Source of the DNA: Kiloniellales bacterium
GTDB taxonomy: Bacteria; Pseudomonadota; Alphaproteobacteria; Kiloniellales; JAKSBE01
Reading direction: 5' to 3'
Assembly (NCBI GenBank): GCA_030066685.1
Contig: JASJBF010000040.1
Span: 1-64,000, forward strand
Length of the DNA: 64,000 nucleotides
The position numbers and the translations under genes were made by a program. This document shows positions 10,044 through 18,627 of this stretch, in pieces. The stretch's first letter is position 1, and the number at the start of each line of letters is the position of its first letter. A model generated the notes under the pieces. The model saw only the letters and a list, made by a program, of their open reading frames with translations, had not been told where the DNA came from and did not search any database.

Positions 10044-10156
10044 ATCAAGATCGGCTCAGATTGACTCAATCTGTGCCGTGAATCTTGATCTACTTTAACA
10101 GGTTAGAGCATGAGTCACGTGTCACACCGCTGCGGCGTGACACGATCATGCTCTAG
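10042..10156. repeat. Paired nested palindromes, copy 1
   Basis: The first palindrome (10042-10091) has outer arms AGATCAAGAT and ATCTTGATCT and an inner stem CAGATTG/CAATCTG (10057-10073). A 12-base linker ACTTTAACAGGT follows. The second palindrome (10104-10155) has arms TAGAGCATGA and TCATGCTCTA, an inner stem CGTGTCAC/GTGACACG and a GC-rich tip. The pair sits between convergent nth and the lipoprotein gene, so it can act as a two-way terminator. It resembles the pair at 16126-16251 in layout, linker and boundaries. Confidence 0.75.
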
Positions 10157-10184
10157 GCCTGAGCCGCGCCATCCTCTTCAGTTG

Positions 10185-10721
10185 TCAGCTGACCGGCTTG
10201 TCCTGCCGCTCGCGCAGGAGCTGGTTCAGGCAGGTGCGCGGCTCGGTCTTCAGGGGCACCTCGTCGTCCCGCGCCTCCGCGTGGATCACCCGGTAGGCGC
10301 CCTGCTCTTCGTAGAGGAAGACGTCGAAGACGCATTCCGTGCCGACGTACTGCCAGATCTCCGCCGGAGTCTCCCGTCGGACCAGGCGCGGCTCGCCCAG
10401 GAGCTTTGACAGCCCGCTGCGGTCGAGGCCGATCAAGGCCTTGGGATCGTGGTCGATGGCCGGCTTGATCGCCGGCGCGGCCGCCAGGATCGGCGGTGTC
10501 GGCCCGGTCGGGTCGATCTGGTCCTCGGTCTCGCTGGCCAGGGCCGCGGCGCTTGCCTCCGCGGCGTCGGCGGTTCCCTTCGTCGCCGCGCCGGTCTCCC
10601 CGGATTTCGGCGATCCGGTCGCGCAGGCCGCCAGGGTCAAGCCCAGAAGCAGCGCTGCGGCCGTCGGGGTCAGGCGCAGCCCCTCCGTCCCGGAAGCGTT
10701 CCGGGTGGCGCACTTGGCCAT
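10185..10721 (-). CDS. Lipoprotein with a conserved C-terminal domain, possibly BamE-like
   Basis: The 178-residue product starts with a basic segment and a hydrophobic helix ending in the lipobox LTLAAC near residue 33, so it is a predicted lipoprotein. A low-complexity Ala/Thr/Glu linker follows. The C-terminal domain contains LIGLDRSGLSKLLGEPRLVR...EIWQY..TECVFDVFLYEE, with conserved cysteines (ECVFD, TCLNQ). This pattern recalls BamE/SmpA-like folds but no firm assignment is made. It lies 5 bases downstream of the bactofilin gene, suggesting a joint envelope role. Confidence 0.7.
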   Translation of the reverse strand: MAKCATRNASGTEGLRLTPTAAALLLGLTLAACATGSPKSGETGAATKGTADAAEASAAALASETEDQIDPTGPTPPILAAAPAIKPAIDHDPKALIGLDRSGLSKLLGEPRLVRRETPAEIWQYVGTECVFDVFLYEEQGAYRVIHAEARDDEVPLKTEPRTCLNQLLRERQDKPVS

Positions 10722-10726
10722 GCTGT

Positions 10727-11356
10727 TCAGCTCCTTGCCGATCGTGTCTTCTCAGCCGGTGCCGCCGCCTGCATGCTTCCGTCCGTCGCTGCCGCCTGTA
10801 CGAATTCCGCCGCCGAAAGGCGCTTTGCCTTGCGCTCTTGTTCATCCTCGTCAAGCTCGACCGTGCCCGAGAGCCGGCCGCCGCGCTCGACCTCCAGTTC
10901 GCCGTAGCTGACCTCGCCCTCGACCGAGCCGGTCGCGCGGATCCTCAGGCAGCCGATCACGGTCAGGTCGCCCTGATAGCGCCCGGAGATGTCGGCCTCC
11001 TGGATGTTCGCGGTGCCTTTGAAGAACCCGGTGCTGGCAATCTCGAGCCGGCGGCTGTCGGTCAGGGTCGCCTCGACCTTGCCCTCCACGACCAGCTGGT
11101 CGCAGGTCTTGATCTCGCCGGACAGGCAGATCTCGCGCCCGACGATCAGCTTCTTACCCTCGGTCTCGCCGCCCGGGAAACCGGCCTCGGAGGCCTCGAA
11201 GGGCCGGCGGGTCATGTCGGTGACGCGCGGTCCGCCCAGGTCGCGCTGCGCTTGGCCACCGGTCTCGGCGCCCTGGGTCGCATTGCCGCGCCGCGAGGTG
11301 GCCTCCGGACCGCTGCCGGCGGATTTGGCGTCTCCGTGCTTGGATTTGCCGAACAT
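10727..11356 (-). CDS. Bactofilin (polymer-forming cytoskeletal protein)
   Basis: Bactofilins polymerise without nucleotides and position cell-wall or stalk machinery. The 209-residue product has a disordered N-terminus (about 1-65) and then the right-handed beta-helix of the family: KLIVGREICLSGEIKTCDQL, VEGKVEATL, FFKGTANIQEADISGRYQGD, IRATGSVEGEVSYGELEVE and GGRLSGTVEL. The C-terminal tail is charged. The ATG at 11356 is chosen because GAGGAGA lies 7 bases upstream. The GTG at 11362 would sit directly on it. It is likely co-transcribed with the lipoprotein downstream. Confidence 0.93.
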   Translation of the reverse strand: MFGKSKHGDAKSAGSGPEATSRRGNATQGAETGGQAQRDLGGPRVTDMTRRPFEASEAGFPGGETEGKKLIVGREICLSGEIKTCDQLVVEGKVEATLTDSRRLEIASTGFFKGTANIQEADISGRYQGDLTVIGCLRIRATGSVEGEVSYGELEVERGGRLSGTVELDEDEQERKAKRLSAAEFVQAAATDGSMQAAAPAEKTRSARS

Positions 11357-11422
11357 AGTCACTCTCCTCTGGACCTCGATGCCCCCCGGCTCGCACTCTC
11401 GGTTCTTGTTAGCACAAAATGC

Positions 11423-12139
11423 TCAGGCGGTGCGCTCTCTCAAGCGGTGAAAGACGTGCACCATGAAAGCGGTCGCGACCACCGGCGTCACGATGTTGAC
11501 GATCGGAATCGTCAGCAACAGGGCGACCACCACGCCGGCCAGGAAAACCCGGACCCTCGAGGCCCGCCGCAGGCGCTTGGCCGCCGCCGCGTCGAGCCGC
11601 CGCAGGGCCACCACCTCGAAATACTCGCGGCCCAGCAGGTAACCGTTAACCATATAGAACAGGAGAAGGTTGAAGGGCGGTAAAAACAGCAGCAGCAGGT
11701 AGAAGGGCAGGGCCAGCAGGTTCACCGCGATGGTTACGGCGGCGAAGACCAGGGCGCTCCAGACCGCCTCGCCCAGGGGCTGGTCGCGGGCCGGCGGCAG
11801 CGCCGGGTAGTGCCGCGCCTCGACCGCCGCGGCGACCCGCTCCAGGAACAGGCTCAGGACCAGCCCGATCGCCGCCGGGAACAGAAGGAAGCTCGCAAAG
11901 ACCACGGCCGCGACGCTGGCGGCATCGACCAGCCACTCGGCCAGGCCGCGCAGCCAGGAGTCGCCCTCGCCCGCGAAGATCCATTCGCTCAGGAGGTCGC
12001 CGCCCCACATCAGCAGGTAGGAGGCGACGAAGGACAACGCCGCCAGAACCGCCAGAGCGGCCAGGATCGCGACCAGGACCAGGCCGCGGATCCGGGGATC
12101 GCCCAGTTGCCCGAAGGCCTTTGCCAGCTGCGAGAACAT
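11423..12139 (-). CDS. EI24 domain (CysZ-like) membrane protein
   Basis: The 238-residue product has four to five hydrophobic segments (for example GLVLVAILAALAVLAALSFV, AVVFASFLLFPAAIGLVLSL, LLALPFYLLLLFLPPFNLLL and a final VVALLLTIPIVNIVTPVVAT). The motif NLLLFYMVNGYLLGREYFEVVALRR is typical of the EI24/CysZ family. CysZ transports sulphate in enterobacteria, but for this branch the substrate is not established. The start MFSQLAKAF at 12139 matches the family N-terminus. No clear ribosome binding site is present, so it is provisional. Confidence 0.85.
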   Translation of the reverse strand: MFSQLAKAFGQLGDPRIRGLVLVAILAALAVLAALSFVASYLLMWGGDLLSEWIFAGEGDSWLRGLAEWLVDAASVAAVVFASFLLFPAAIGLVLSLFLERVAAAVEARHYPALPPARDQPLGEAVWSALVFAAVTIAVNLLALPFYLLLLFLPPFNLLLFYMVNGYLLGREYFEVVALRRLDAAAAKRLRRASRVRVFLAGVVVALLLTIPIVNIVTPVVATAFMVHVFHRLRERTA

Positions 12140-12294
12140 GGCCGGGGGTGTAGCCCGCCGCGCCTGGTGCAGCAAGAGCCTTACCTGGGACGCGGAAGGC
12201 TGCGGCCCGCGCCGCGGCTCTTGGCGCCGCTTGTGGCCCTCGGGGGCCGGCGATACACTCCCGCCGCCTGCCACGTGAACCACCGAGAGCCGCC

Positions 12295-13299
12295 ATGCCG
12301 GAACTGTCCTTCGATGTCGTCGGGATCGGGAACGCGATCGTCGACGTGCTGACCCAAGCCGACGACGCCCTGGTCAAGGCCCAGCAGTTGCCCAAGGGCA
12401 GCATGACCCTGATCGACGGGCCCCGGGCGGAGGAGCTCTACGATCAGATGGGCCCGGCGCGGGAGGTCTCCGGCGGCTCGGCGGCCAACACCCTGGCCGG
12501 GGTCGCCTCGCTGGGCGGCCGCGCCGCCTTCATCGGCAAGGTCCGCAACGACCAGCTGGGCGGAATCTTCCGCCACGACATCCGCGCCGCCGGGGTGCAC
12601 TTCGAGACTCCGCCGGCGACCTCCGGCCCGCCCAGCGGGCGCTGCCTGATCTTCGTCACCCCGGACGCCCAGCGCACCATGGCGACCTTTCTCGGCGCCG
12701 CGAACGAGCTCGGGCCCGAGGACGTCGATGCCGAGGTCATCGCGGCCGCCAAGGTGACCTACATGGAGGGCTACCTCTTCGACCCGCCGGCGGCCCAGAG
12801 GGCCTTCGTCAAGGCGGCTGAGATCGCGCGAAGCGCGGGCCGCAAGGTCTCTCTGACCCTGTCGGATCCCTTCTGCGTCGAGCGCCACCGGGCGGCCTTC
12901 CGCGACCTGGTCGAGCACCACATCGACATCCTCTTCGCCAACGAACACGAGATCTGCGCGCTCTACGAGGTGGCCGACTTCGACGCCGCCCTGCAGGCGG
13001 TGCGCAGGCACTGCGAGGTCGCGGCCCTGACCCGCAGCGCGCGCGGCTCCGTGGTCCTGGCCGGCGACGAGGTCCACGTGGTCGACGCGGCGCCCCTGGA
13101 CCGCCTGGTCGACACCACCGGCGCCGGCGATCTCTATGCGGCCGGCTTCCTCTTCGGCTACACCCGGGGCGATTCGCTCTACGACTGCGGGCGCATCGGC
13201 GCCATCGCCGCCGCCGAGATCATCTCGCACTTCGGGGCCCGGCCCGAGGTCGACCTGGCCCGGCACCTCGAAGACTGCATGGCCGCCCCAGGTGACTGA
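12295..13299 (+). CDS. Adenosine kinase (PfkB family)
   Basis: The 334-residue PfkB-family sugar kinase has the N-terminal GIGNAIVDVL, the substrate-lid region GGSAANTLAGVASLG, and the C-terminal DTTGAGDLYAAGFLFGY, which carries the anion hole and catalytic aspartate. Close homologues in alphaproteobacteria are annotated as adenosine kinase, which phosphorylates adenosine to AMP in purine salvage. Other ribokinase-like substrates cannot be excluded from sequence alone. The stop overlaps the GTG start of the transporter gene by 8 bases, so translation of the two is probably coupled. Confidence 0.88.
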   Translation: MPELSFDVVGIGNAIVDVLTQADDALVKAQQLPKGSMTLIDGPRAEELYDQMGPAREVSGGSAANTLAGVASLGGRAAFIGKVRNDQLGGIFRHDIRAAGVHFETPPATSGPPSGRCLIFVTPDAQRTMATFLGAANELGPEDVDAEVIAAAKVTYMEGYLFDPPAAQRAFVKAAEIARSAGRKVSLTLSDPFCVERHRAAFRDLVEHHIDILFANEHEICALYEVADFDAALQAVRRHCEVAALTRSARGSVVLAGDEVHVVDAAPLDRLVDTTGAGDLYAAGFLFGYTRGDSLYDCGRIGAIAAAEIISHFGARPEVDLARHLEDCMAAPGD

Positions 13300-14689
13300 G
13301 GCCCAAAGCGCGGCGAGGCCCCGAACCGCAGAGGCCGGCCGCAGCTGGCGCGAGTCCCTGGCGGTCTACGCCCACCGCCGGGTCATCGCCATGGCCTTCC
13401 TCGGCTTCTCGGCGGGCCTGCCGTTTCTGCTGATCTTCTCGACCCTGTCGTTCTGGCTACGCGAGGCCGGCATCGAGCGCAGCACGATCGGCTTCTTTTC
13501 CTGGGTCGGCATCACCTTCTCGATCAAGGTGCTCTGGGCGCCGGTCGTGGACCGCACGGCGATACCGGTGCTGACCTCTACGCTCGGCAAGCGTCGCTCT
13601 TGGATCTTGGCGGCCCAGCTTGGAATTGCGCTGGCCCTCCTGGGGATAGCTGCGATCGATCCGGCGCAGAACACGGCGGCGATTGCGATCCTGGCGTTGG
13701 CTGTCGCCTTCTGTTCCGCGACCCAGGATATCGGTATCGATGCCTACCGAATCGAAGCCGTGGAAGAAGACCTTCAAGGCGCCATGGCGGCGACTTACCA
13801 GCTTGGCTACCGGATTGCCCTGCTCGCCGCCGGCGCTGGCGCGCTCTACGTTGCAGATTTTTTCTCCTGGCCAGCGGCCTACGTCACCATGGCCAGCTTG
13901 ATGATGGTCGGAATCATCACGGTGCTCATCGTGGGCGAGCCCAAAGTCGTTCGCGACGAGGCAACGCTTCTGAGAGAGGCAGAGCTCAAGGACGCGGTGC
14001 ACCGGCGCATTGCCGCATCCGGTCGCAGCCAACGTCTGCTCGACTGGATCGCCGTCGCCGTCGTCGGTCCACTGGTCGACTTCTTTCGGCGCAATGGTCA
14101 ACTCGCAATCATTATCTTGGCCTTGGTTGGCTTCTATCGTCTGTCCGACATCACCATGGGAATCATGGCCAACCCCTTCTACGTCGACGTCGGGTTCACC
14201 AAGTCCGAGGTCGCTTCGATCTCCAAGGTCTTCGGACTCTTCATGACGATTCTCGGCGCCTTCCTGGGCGGGTTGCTGGTCGCGCGTTTCGGCATCCTGC
14301 GCCCGCTGCTCCTGGGCGCCGTCCTCGTGGCCACGACGAACCTGCTCTTTGCCTGGCTCGCCGCGATCGGCGAACCCAATGTCGCGTTCCTCACCGTCAC
14401 GATCAGCGCGGACAACCTGAGCGCCGGCCTCGCAGGCTCTTCCTTCATCGCCTATCTTTCGAGCCTGACGAACCGCGCCTACACCGCGACGCAGTACGCA
14501 CTTTTCTCCTCGCTGTTCACTTTGCCGGGAAAGGTCGTGGGCGGGTTCTCCGGTGTGGTCGTTGACGCCCACGGCTATGTCGATTTCTTCATCTATGCCT
14601 CGATTCTGGGGCTGCCGGCGATCCTGCTGGTGATGTATTTTCTGCGCCGGGAACGCAGGGAGCTGGAGCGCAGCCGAAGTGCCGTCTGA
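13292..14689 (+). CDS. AmpG-like MFS transporter
   Basis: This 465-residue MFS protein has about 12-14 membrane helices. It contains the AmpG signatures GFSAGLPFLLIFSTLSFWLREAG near the start and a D-R-x-x-I-P..LG-KRRSW loop. The segment ATQDIGIDAYRIE is characteristic of the muropeptide permease AmpG, which imports anhydro-muropeptides for peptidoglycan recycling. The GTG at 13292 overlaps the kinase stop and no better start is visible. From about 13560 to 14570 base composition and codon choice are clearly less GC-extreme than in the neighbouring genes, while the first 90 codons look native. Confidence 0.88.
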   Translation: MTEAQSAARPRTAEAGRSWRESLAVYAHRRVIAMAFLGFSAGLPFLLIFSTLSFWLREAGIERSTIGFFSWVGITFSIKVLWAPVVDRTAIPVLTSTLGKRRSWILAAQLGIALALLGIAAIDPAQNTAAIAILALAVAFCSATQDIGIDAYRIEAVEEDLQGAMAATYQLGYRIALLAAGAGALYVADFFSWPAAYVTMASLMMVGIITVLIVGEPKVVRDEATLLREAELKDAVHRRIAASGRSQRLLDWIAVAVVGPLVDFFRRNGQLAIIILALVGFYRLSDITMGIMANPFYVDVGFTKSEVASISKVFGLFMTILGAFLGGLLVARFGILRPLLLGAVLVATTNLLFAWLAAIGEPNVAFLTVTISADNLSAGLAGSSFIAYLSSLTNRAYTATQYALFSSLFTLPGKVVGGFSGVVVDAHGYVDFFIYASILGLPAILLVMYFLRRERRELERSRSAV

Positions 14690-15194
14690 CGAGCGACTCG
14701 AGATCTTTCAGGGCGACATCACAACCCTGGACGTGGATGCCATCGTCAACGCCGCCAACGACCGCTTGGCGCCGGGCGGCGGGGTCTGTGGGGCGATCCA
14801 CCGCGCGGCGGGGCCGGAACTGGCCCGGGCCTGCCGGGCGCTGGGCGGCTGCCCGACCGGCGAGGCCCGGATCACGCCGGGCTTCGATCTCGCGGCCCGC
14901 CACGTGATCCACGCCGTGGGGCCGATCTGGCGCGGCGGCGACCAGGGGGAAGAGGCGGCCCTGGCCGGCGCCTACCGGAGCTCTTTGGCGCTGGCTGCGC
15001 AAGCGGGCCTCGCCTCGATCGCCGTCCCGGCGATCTCGACAGGGATCTACGGCTTCCCGCTGGACCGGGCGACGGAGATCGCGGTCGCCACCTGCCGCGC
15101 GCACCTGGCGGGCGAGACCAGCCTCGAGCGGGTCGTCTTCGCGGTCTTCGGCGCCGAGGCCGAGGCCGCCTACCGCCGCGTCCTCGGCCGCTGA
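14679..15194 (+). CDS. Macrodomain protein (O-acetyl-ADP-ribose deacetylase type)
   Basis: The 171-residue protein is a single macro domain with the ADP-ribose-binding NAANDRLAPGGGVCGAIHRAAG, the second loop VPAISTGIYGFP, and a typical HVIHAVGPIW strand. Such proteins remove ADP-ribose or deacetylate O-acetyl-ADP-ribose, as in the YmdB/MacroD class. The GTG start at 14679 overlaps the end of the transporter gene by 11 bases, suggesting translational coupling. The cellular target is unknown. Confidence 0.93.
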   Translation: MPSDERLEIFQGDITTLDVDAIVNAANDRLAPGGGVCGAIHRAAGPELARACRALGGCPTGEARITPGFDLAARHVIHAVGPIWRGGDQGEEAALAGAYRSSLALAAQAGLASIAVPAISTGIYGFPLDRATEIAVATCRAHLAGETSLERVVFAVFGAEAEAAYRRVLGR

Positions 15195-15209
15195 CCTCTC
15201 CGGCAGACG

Positions 15210-16127
15210 ATGCAGATCCTGCTCGACGTCGTCGTCGACATCACTCTGCCCGTGGTCCTGATCGCCGCCTTCGGCTTCGTCATGCAGCGTCGCGTCGGCT
15301 TCGATATCGCGACCCTCAACCGCCTGCTGATCTACGTCACACTGCCCTGCTTCCTGGTCCACAGCCTGGCGACGGCGGAGCTGCCGCTGTCCCAGGTCCG
15401 GACCACGGCGATCTTCACCGTGGTGCAGTTCTTCGTCCTGCTCGGCGTTGGCTGGCTGGTCGCCAGGGGCGCGGGGCTCGCCGCCGGGGCCCGGCCGGTG
15501 GTCGCGCTTTCGGCGGCCTTCGCCAACTCGGGCAACTTCGGCATCCCGGTGATCGAGCTCGCCTTCGGCCCCGCCTACGTGCTGCACCAGGCGGTGATCA
15601 CGGCCATCCTGGGGATCCTGATCCTGGTCGTGCTGCCGGTCATGCTGGCCGAGGGCCGGCTCAGCCTTCTCAGCGCGCTCAAGGAGCTCTTCGCCACCCC
15701 GCTGATCCCGGCCGTGGCCCTCGGGCTGCTGCTCAACGCCTTCGACCTAGCCCTGCCGCGGGTCGTCGCCCAGCCGCTGCAGGTTGTCGGCAGCGCCTAC
15801 GTCGCGGTCGCGCTTTTCGGCCTGGGCGCCCAGCTCGCGGCCAGCGGCTGGGCGATCTCCGGCCGGGCGGTGGCCTGGGGCGTGGTCTTGCGGCTTTGCG
15901 TGGCGCCCCTTCTGACCACCCTGGCGGTCCTGCTTCTGCCCGGCCTGCCGGTCGAGCTGCGCGACCTGCTGATCGTGGGCAGCTGTGTGCCGGTCGGGGT
16001 CCTGCTGGCGATCTTCTGTGCCCAGTACGGCCGGGGCGCGGAGCTCGCCTCGGCCACGGTCGTGGTCTCGACCGTGCTGAGCCCGGTCGTGATCACCCTG
16101 GCAGTCGTGATGACCCGCGCCTACTAG
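15210..16127 (+). CDS. AEC family transporter (auxin efflux carrier type)
   Basis: The 305-residue protein has about ten transmembrane helices with the family hallmark SAAFANSGNFGIPVIELAFG in the middle and a second half ending FCAQYGRGAELASATVVVST. AEC permeases export or exchange organic anions such as malate or malonate. The substrate here is not predictable. The ATG at 15210 lies 15 bases after the macrodomain stop. The TAG stop lies at the left edge of the palindromic pair at 16126-16251. Confidence 0.9.
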   Translation: MQILLDVVVDITLPVVLIAAFGFVMQRRVGFDIATLNRLLIYVTLPCFLVHSLATAELPLSQVRTTAIFTVVQFFVLLGVGWLVARGAGLAAGARPVVALSAAFANSGNFGIPVIELAFGPAYVLHQAVITAILGILILVVLPVMLAEGRLSLLSALKELFATPLIPAVALGLLLNAFDLALPRVVAQPLQVVGSAYVAVALFGLGAQLAASGWAISGRAVAWGVVLRLCVAPLLTTLAVLLLPGLPVELRDLLIVGSCVPVGVLLAIFCAQYGRGAELASATVVVSTVLSPVVITLAVVMTRAY

Positions 16128-16251
16128 GGCATTATCCGATCAGATGGAATCGCTTTGCGATCCATCTGGCCGGATGTAATGCCCTCGTTTCAACGTGTTA
16201 GCGCACTACTCCCGGCCAGACGCGAATGCGTCTGATCGGGAAGTGCGCTAG
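16126..16251. repeat. Paired nested palindromes, copy 2
   Basis: The first palindrome (16126-16185) has outer arms AGGGCATTA and TAATGCCCT and an inner stem CAGATGG-A-ATCGC/GCGAT-CCATCTG around a TTT loop. A 13-base linker CGTTTCAACGTGT follows. The second palindrome (16199-16250) has arms TAGCGCACT and AGTGCGCTA, with AGACGC/GCGTCT and CCCG/CGGG inside. It fills the gap between the convergent AEC transporter and phoB genes. The linker and the 52-base second unit match the copy at 10042-10156 in size and partly in sequence. Confidence 0.75.
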
Positions 16252-16262
16252 ACGCCGACTGG

Positions 16263-16963
<701 letters not shown>

Positions 16964-16967
<4 letters not shown>

Positions 16968-17746
16968 GCCTCAGATGTTCCGCTGTCGTCCTTGCCGCGC
17001 GCGCTCTTCAGGGTTTCGACCACGCCGGGCTCCGGCGGCTCCACGACGGAGAAGCTCGAAGTATCGGCCTTGGGCCGTCCGAAGGTGATCCGCTCGCCGG
17101 TGTCCAGGTAGTAGATGTATTCCGCAACGTTGGTCGCGTGGTCGCCGATCCGTTCGATGTTGCGCGCGACGAAGAGCAGGTGGGTGCCCGGCGTGATGTC
17201 CCGCGGGTCCTCCATCATGTAGGTCAGGAGCTCGCGGAACAGGCTGGTGTACATCTCGTCAACTTCCTCGTCGCCGCGCCAGACCTCGAGGGCCTTCGCG
17301 CCGTCGCGCTCGACGTAGGCGTCGACCACCTTCTTGATCTGGGACTGGACCAGCCGCGCCATGCGCTTGGGCGAATGCAGGGAGCGAATCGGGCGCATCT
17401 GGCTGAGCGCCATGGCCCGCTTGGCGATGTTGCAGGCGTAGTCGCCGATGCGCTCCAGGTCGGTCGCGACCTTCAGGGCGCAAAGCACCTCGCGCAGGTC
17501 GACCGCCATGGGCTGGCGCAGGGCGAGCAGGCGGATCACCAGCTCGTCGACTTTCTGCTCGAGGACGTCGACCTCCTGATCGGATTCGATGATCCGCTGC
17601 GCCATCTCGCTGTCGCGCCTGGTCAGGGCCTCGACGGCGCCGGACAGCTCGGCCTCGACCATACCGCCCATGCGCACGATCGTGCGGCGCATCTCCTCGA
17701 GCTGTTCGTCGAAGGCCTTGACGATGTGATCGGCTGGCTTGGTCAC
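16964..17746 (-). CDS. phoU: Phosphate signalling protein PhoU
   Basis: PhoU links the state of the Pst transporter to the PhoR kinase and represses the regulon when phosphate is ample. The 260-residue protein has the two three-helix PhoU repeats, with metal-binding E/D-rich motifs (LERIGDYACNIAKRA near residue 95 and IERIGDHATNVAEYIYYL near 200). A Ser/Pro-rich tail of about 30 residues extends beyond the core. It lies between pstB and phoB. Confidence 0.98.
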
Positions 17747-17777
17747 GGCGACCTCCGTGTCGGGGATTCGGGCTGGA

Positions 17778-18614
17778 TCAACCGAAGCGGCCGGTGATAT
17801 AGCCCTGGGTCCGCTCGTCCTTGGGATTGGTGAAGATCTGCTCGGTCTCGCCCTGCTCGACCAGGTTGCCCAGGTGGAAGAAGGCGGTGCGCTGGGAGAC
17901 CCGCGCGGCCTGCTGCATCGAGTGGGTCACGATGACGATGGTGTAGTTCTCCCTGAGCTCGTCCATCAGCTCTTCGATCCTTGCGGTGGCGATGGGATCG
18001 AGGGCCGAGCAGGGCTCGTCCATGAGGATCACTTCGGGGCTGACCGCGATCGCCCGCGCGATGCAGAGGCGCTGCTGCTGGCCGCCGGACAGGCCGGTCC
18101 CGGGCTGTTCCAGGCGATCCTTGACCTCCTCCCAGAGCCCGGCCTTGCGCAGGCTGGTCTCGACCACCTGGTCCAATTGGGCCCGGTTGTCGGCCAGCCC
18201 GTGGATGCGCGGACCATAGGCGATATTGTCGTAGATGGATTTCGGAAAGGGATTGGGCTTCTGGAAGACCATGCCGACCCGGGCGCGCAGCTGCACGACG
18301 TCGAGCTTGGGATCGTAGATGTCGTTGCCGTCGAGGGTGATACGGCCGTCGACCCGGCAGCCCTCGATCACATCGTTCATTCGGTTCAGGCAGCGCAGGT
18401 AGGTCGACTTGCCGCAGCCCGAGGGCCCGATCAGGGCGATCACCTGGTTGGCGTTGATGTCCAGGCTGACGTCCTTGAGGGCCTGCTTCTGGCCGTAGTA
18501 GACGCTGACCTCGCGGCTCACCATCTTCACCGCGGCCGGCTCGGGCTCGGCGGCGCTAGGCGGCAGGTTCCGGTTCGCGCTTTCGGCAGCGACGGTCGTC
18601 TCGACTGCGGCCAT
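17778..18614 (-). CDS. pstB: Phosphate ABC transporter ATP-binding protein PstB
   Basis: PstB powers high-affinity phosphate import through PstCA. The 278-residue protein has Walker [10 protein letters not shown], the signature [15 protein letters not shown], Walker [14 protein letters not shown] and the H-loop VTHSMQQA. The N-terminal 25 residues or so are low complexity, so a later start at the methionine of [11 protein letters not shown] is possible. The spacing to pstA is 13 bases and to phoU 31 bases. Confidence 0.98.
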   Translation of the reverse strand: MAAVETTVAAESANRNLPPSAAEPEPAAVKMVSREVSVYYGQKQALKDVSLDINANQVIALIGPSGCGKSTYLRCLNRMNDVIEGCRVDGRITLDGNDIYDPKLDVVQLRARVGMVFQKPNPFPKSIYDNIAYGPRIHGLADNRAQLDQVVETSLRKAGLWEEVKDRLEQPGTGLSGGQQQRLCIARAIAVSPEVILMDEPCSALDPIATARIEELMDELRENYTIVIVTHSMQQAARVSQRTAFFHLGNLVEQGETEQIFTNPKDERTQGYITGRFG

Positions 18615-18627
18615 CGGTCTTCTCCTC

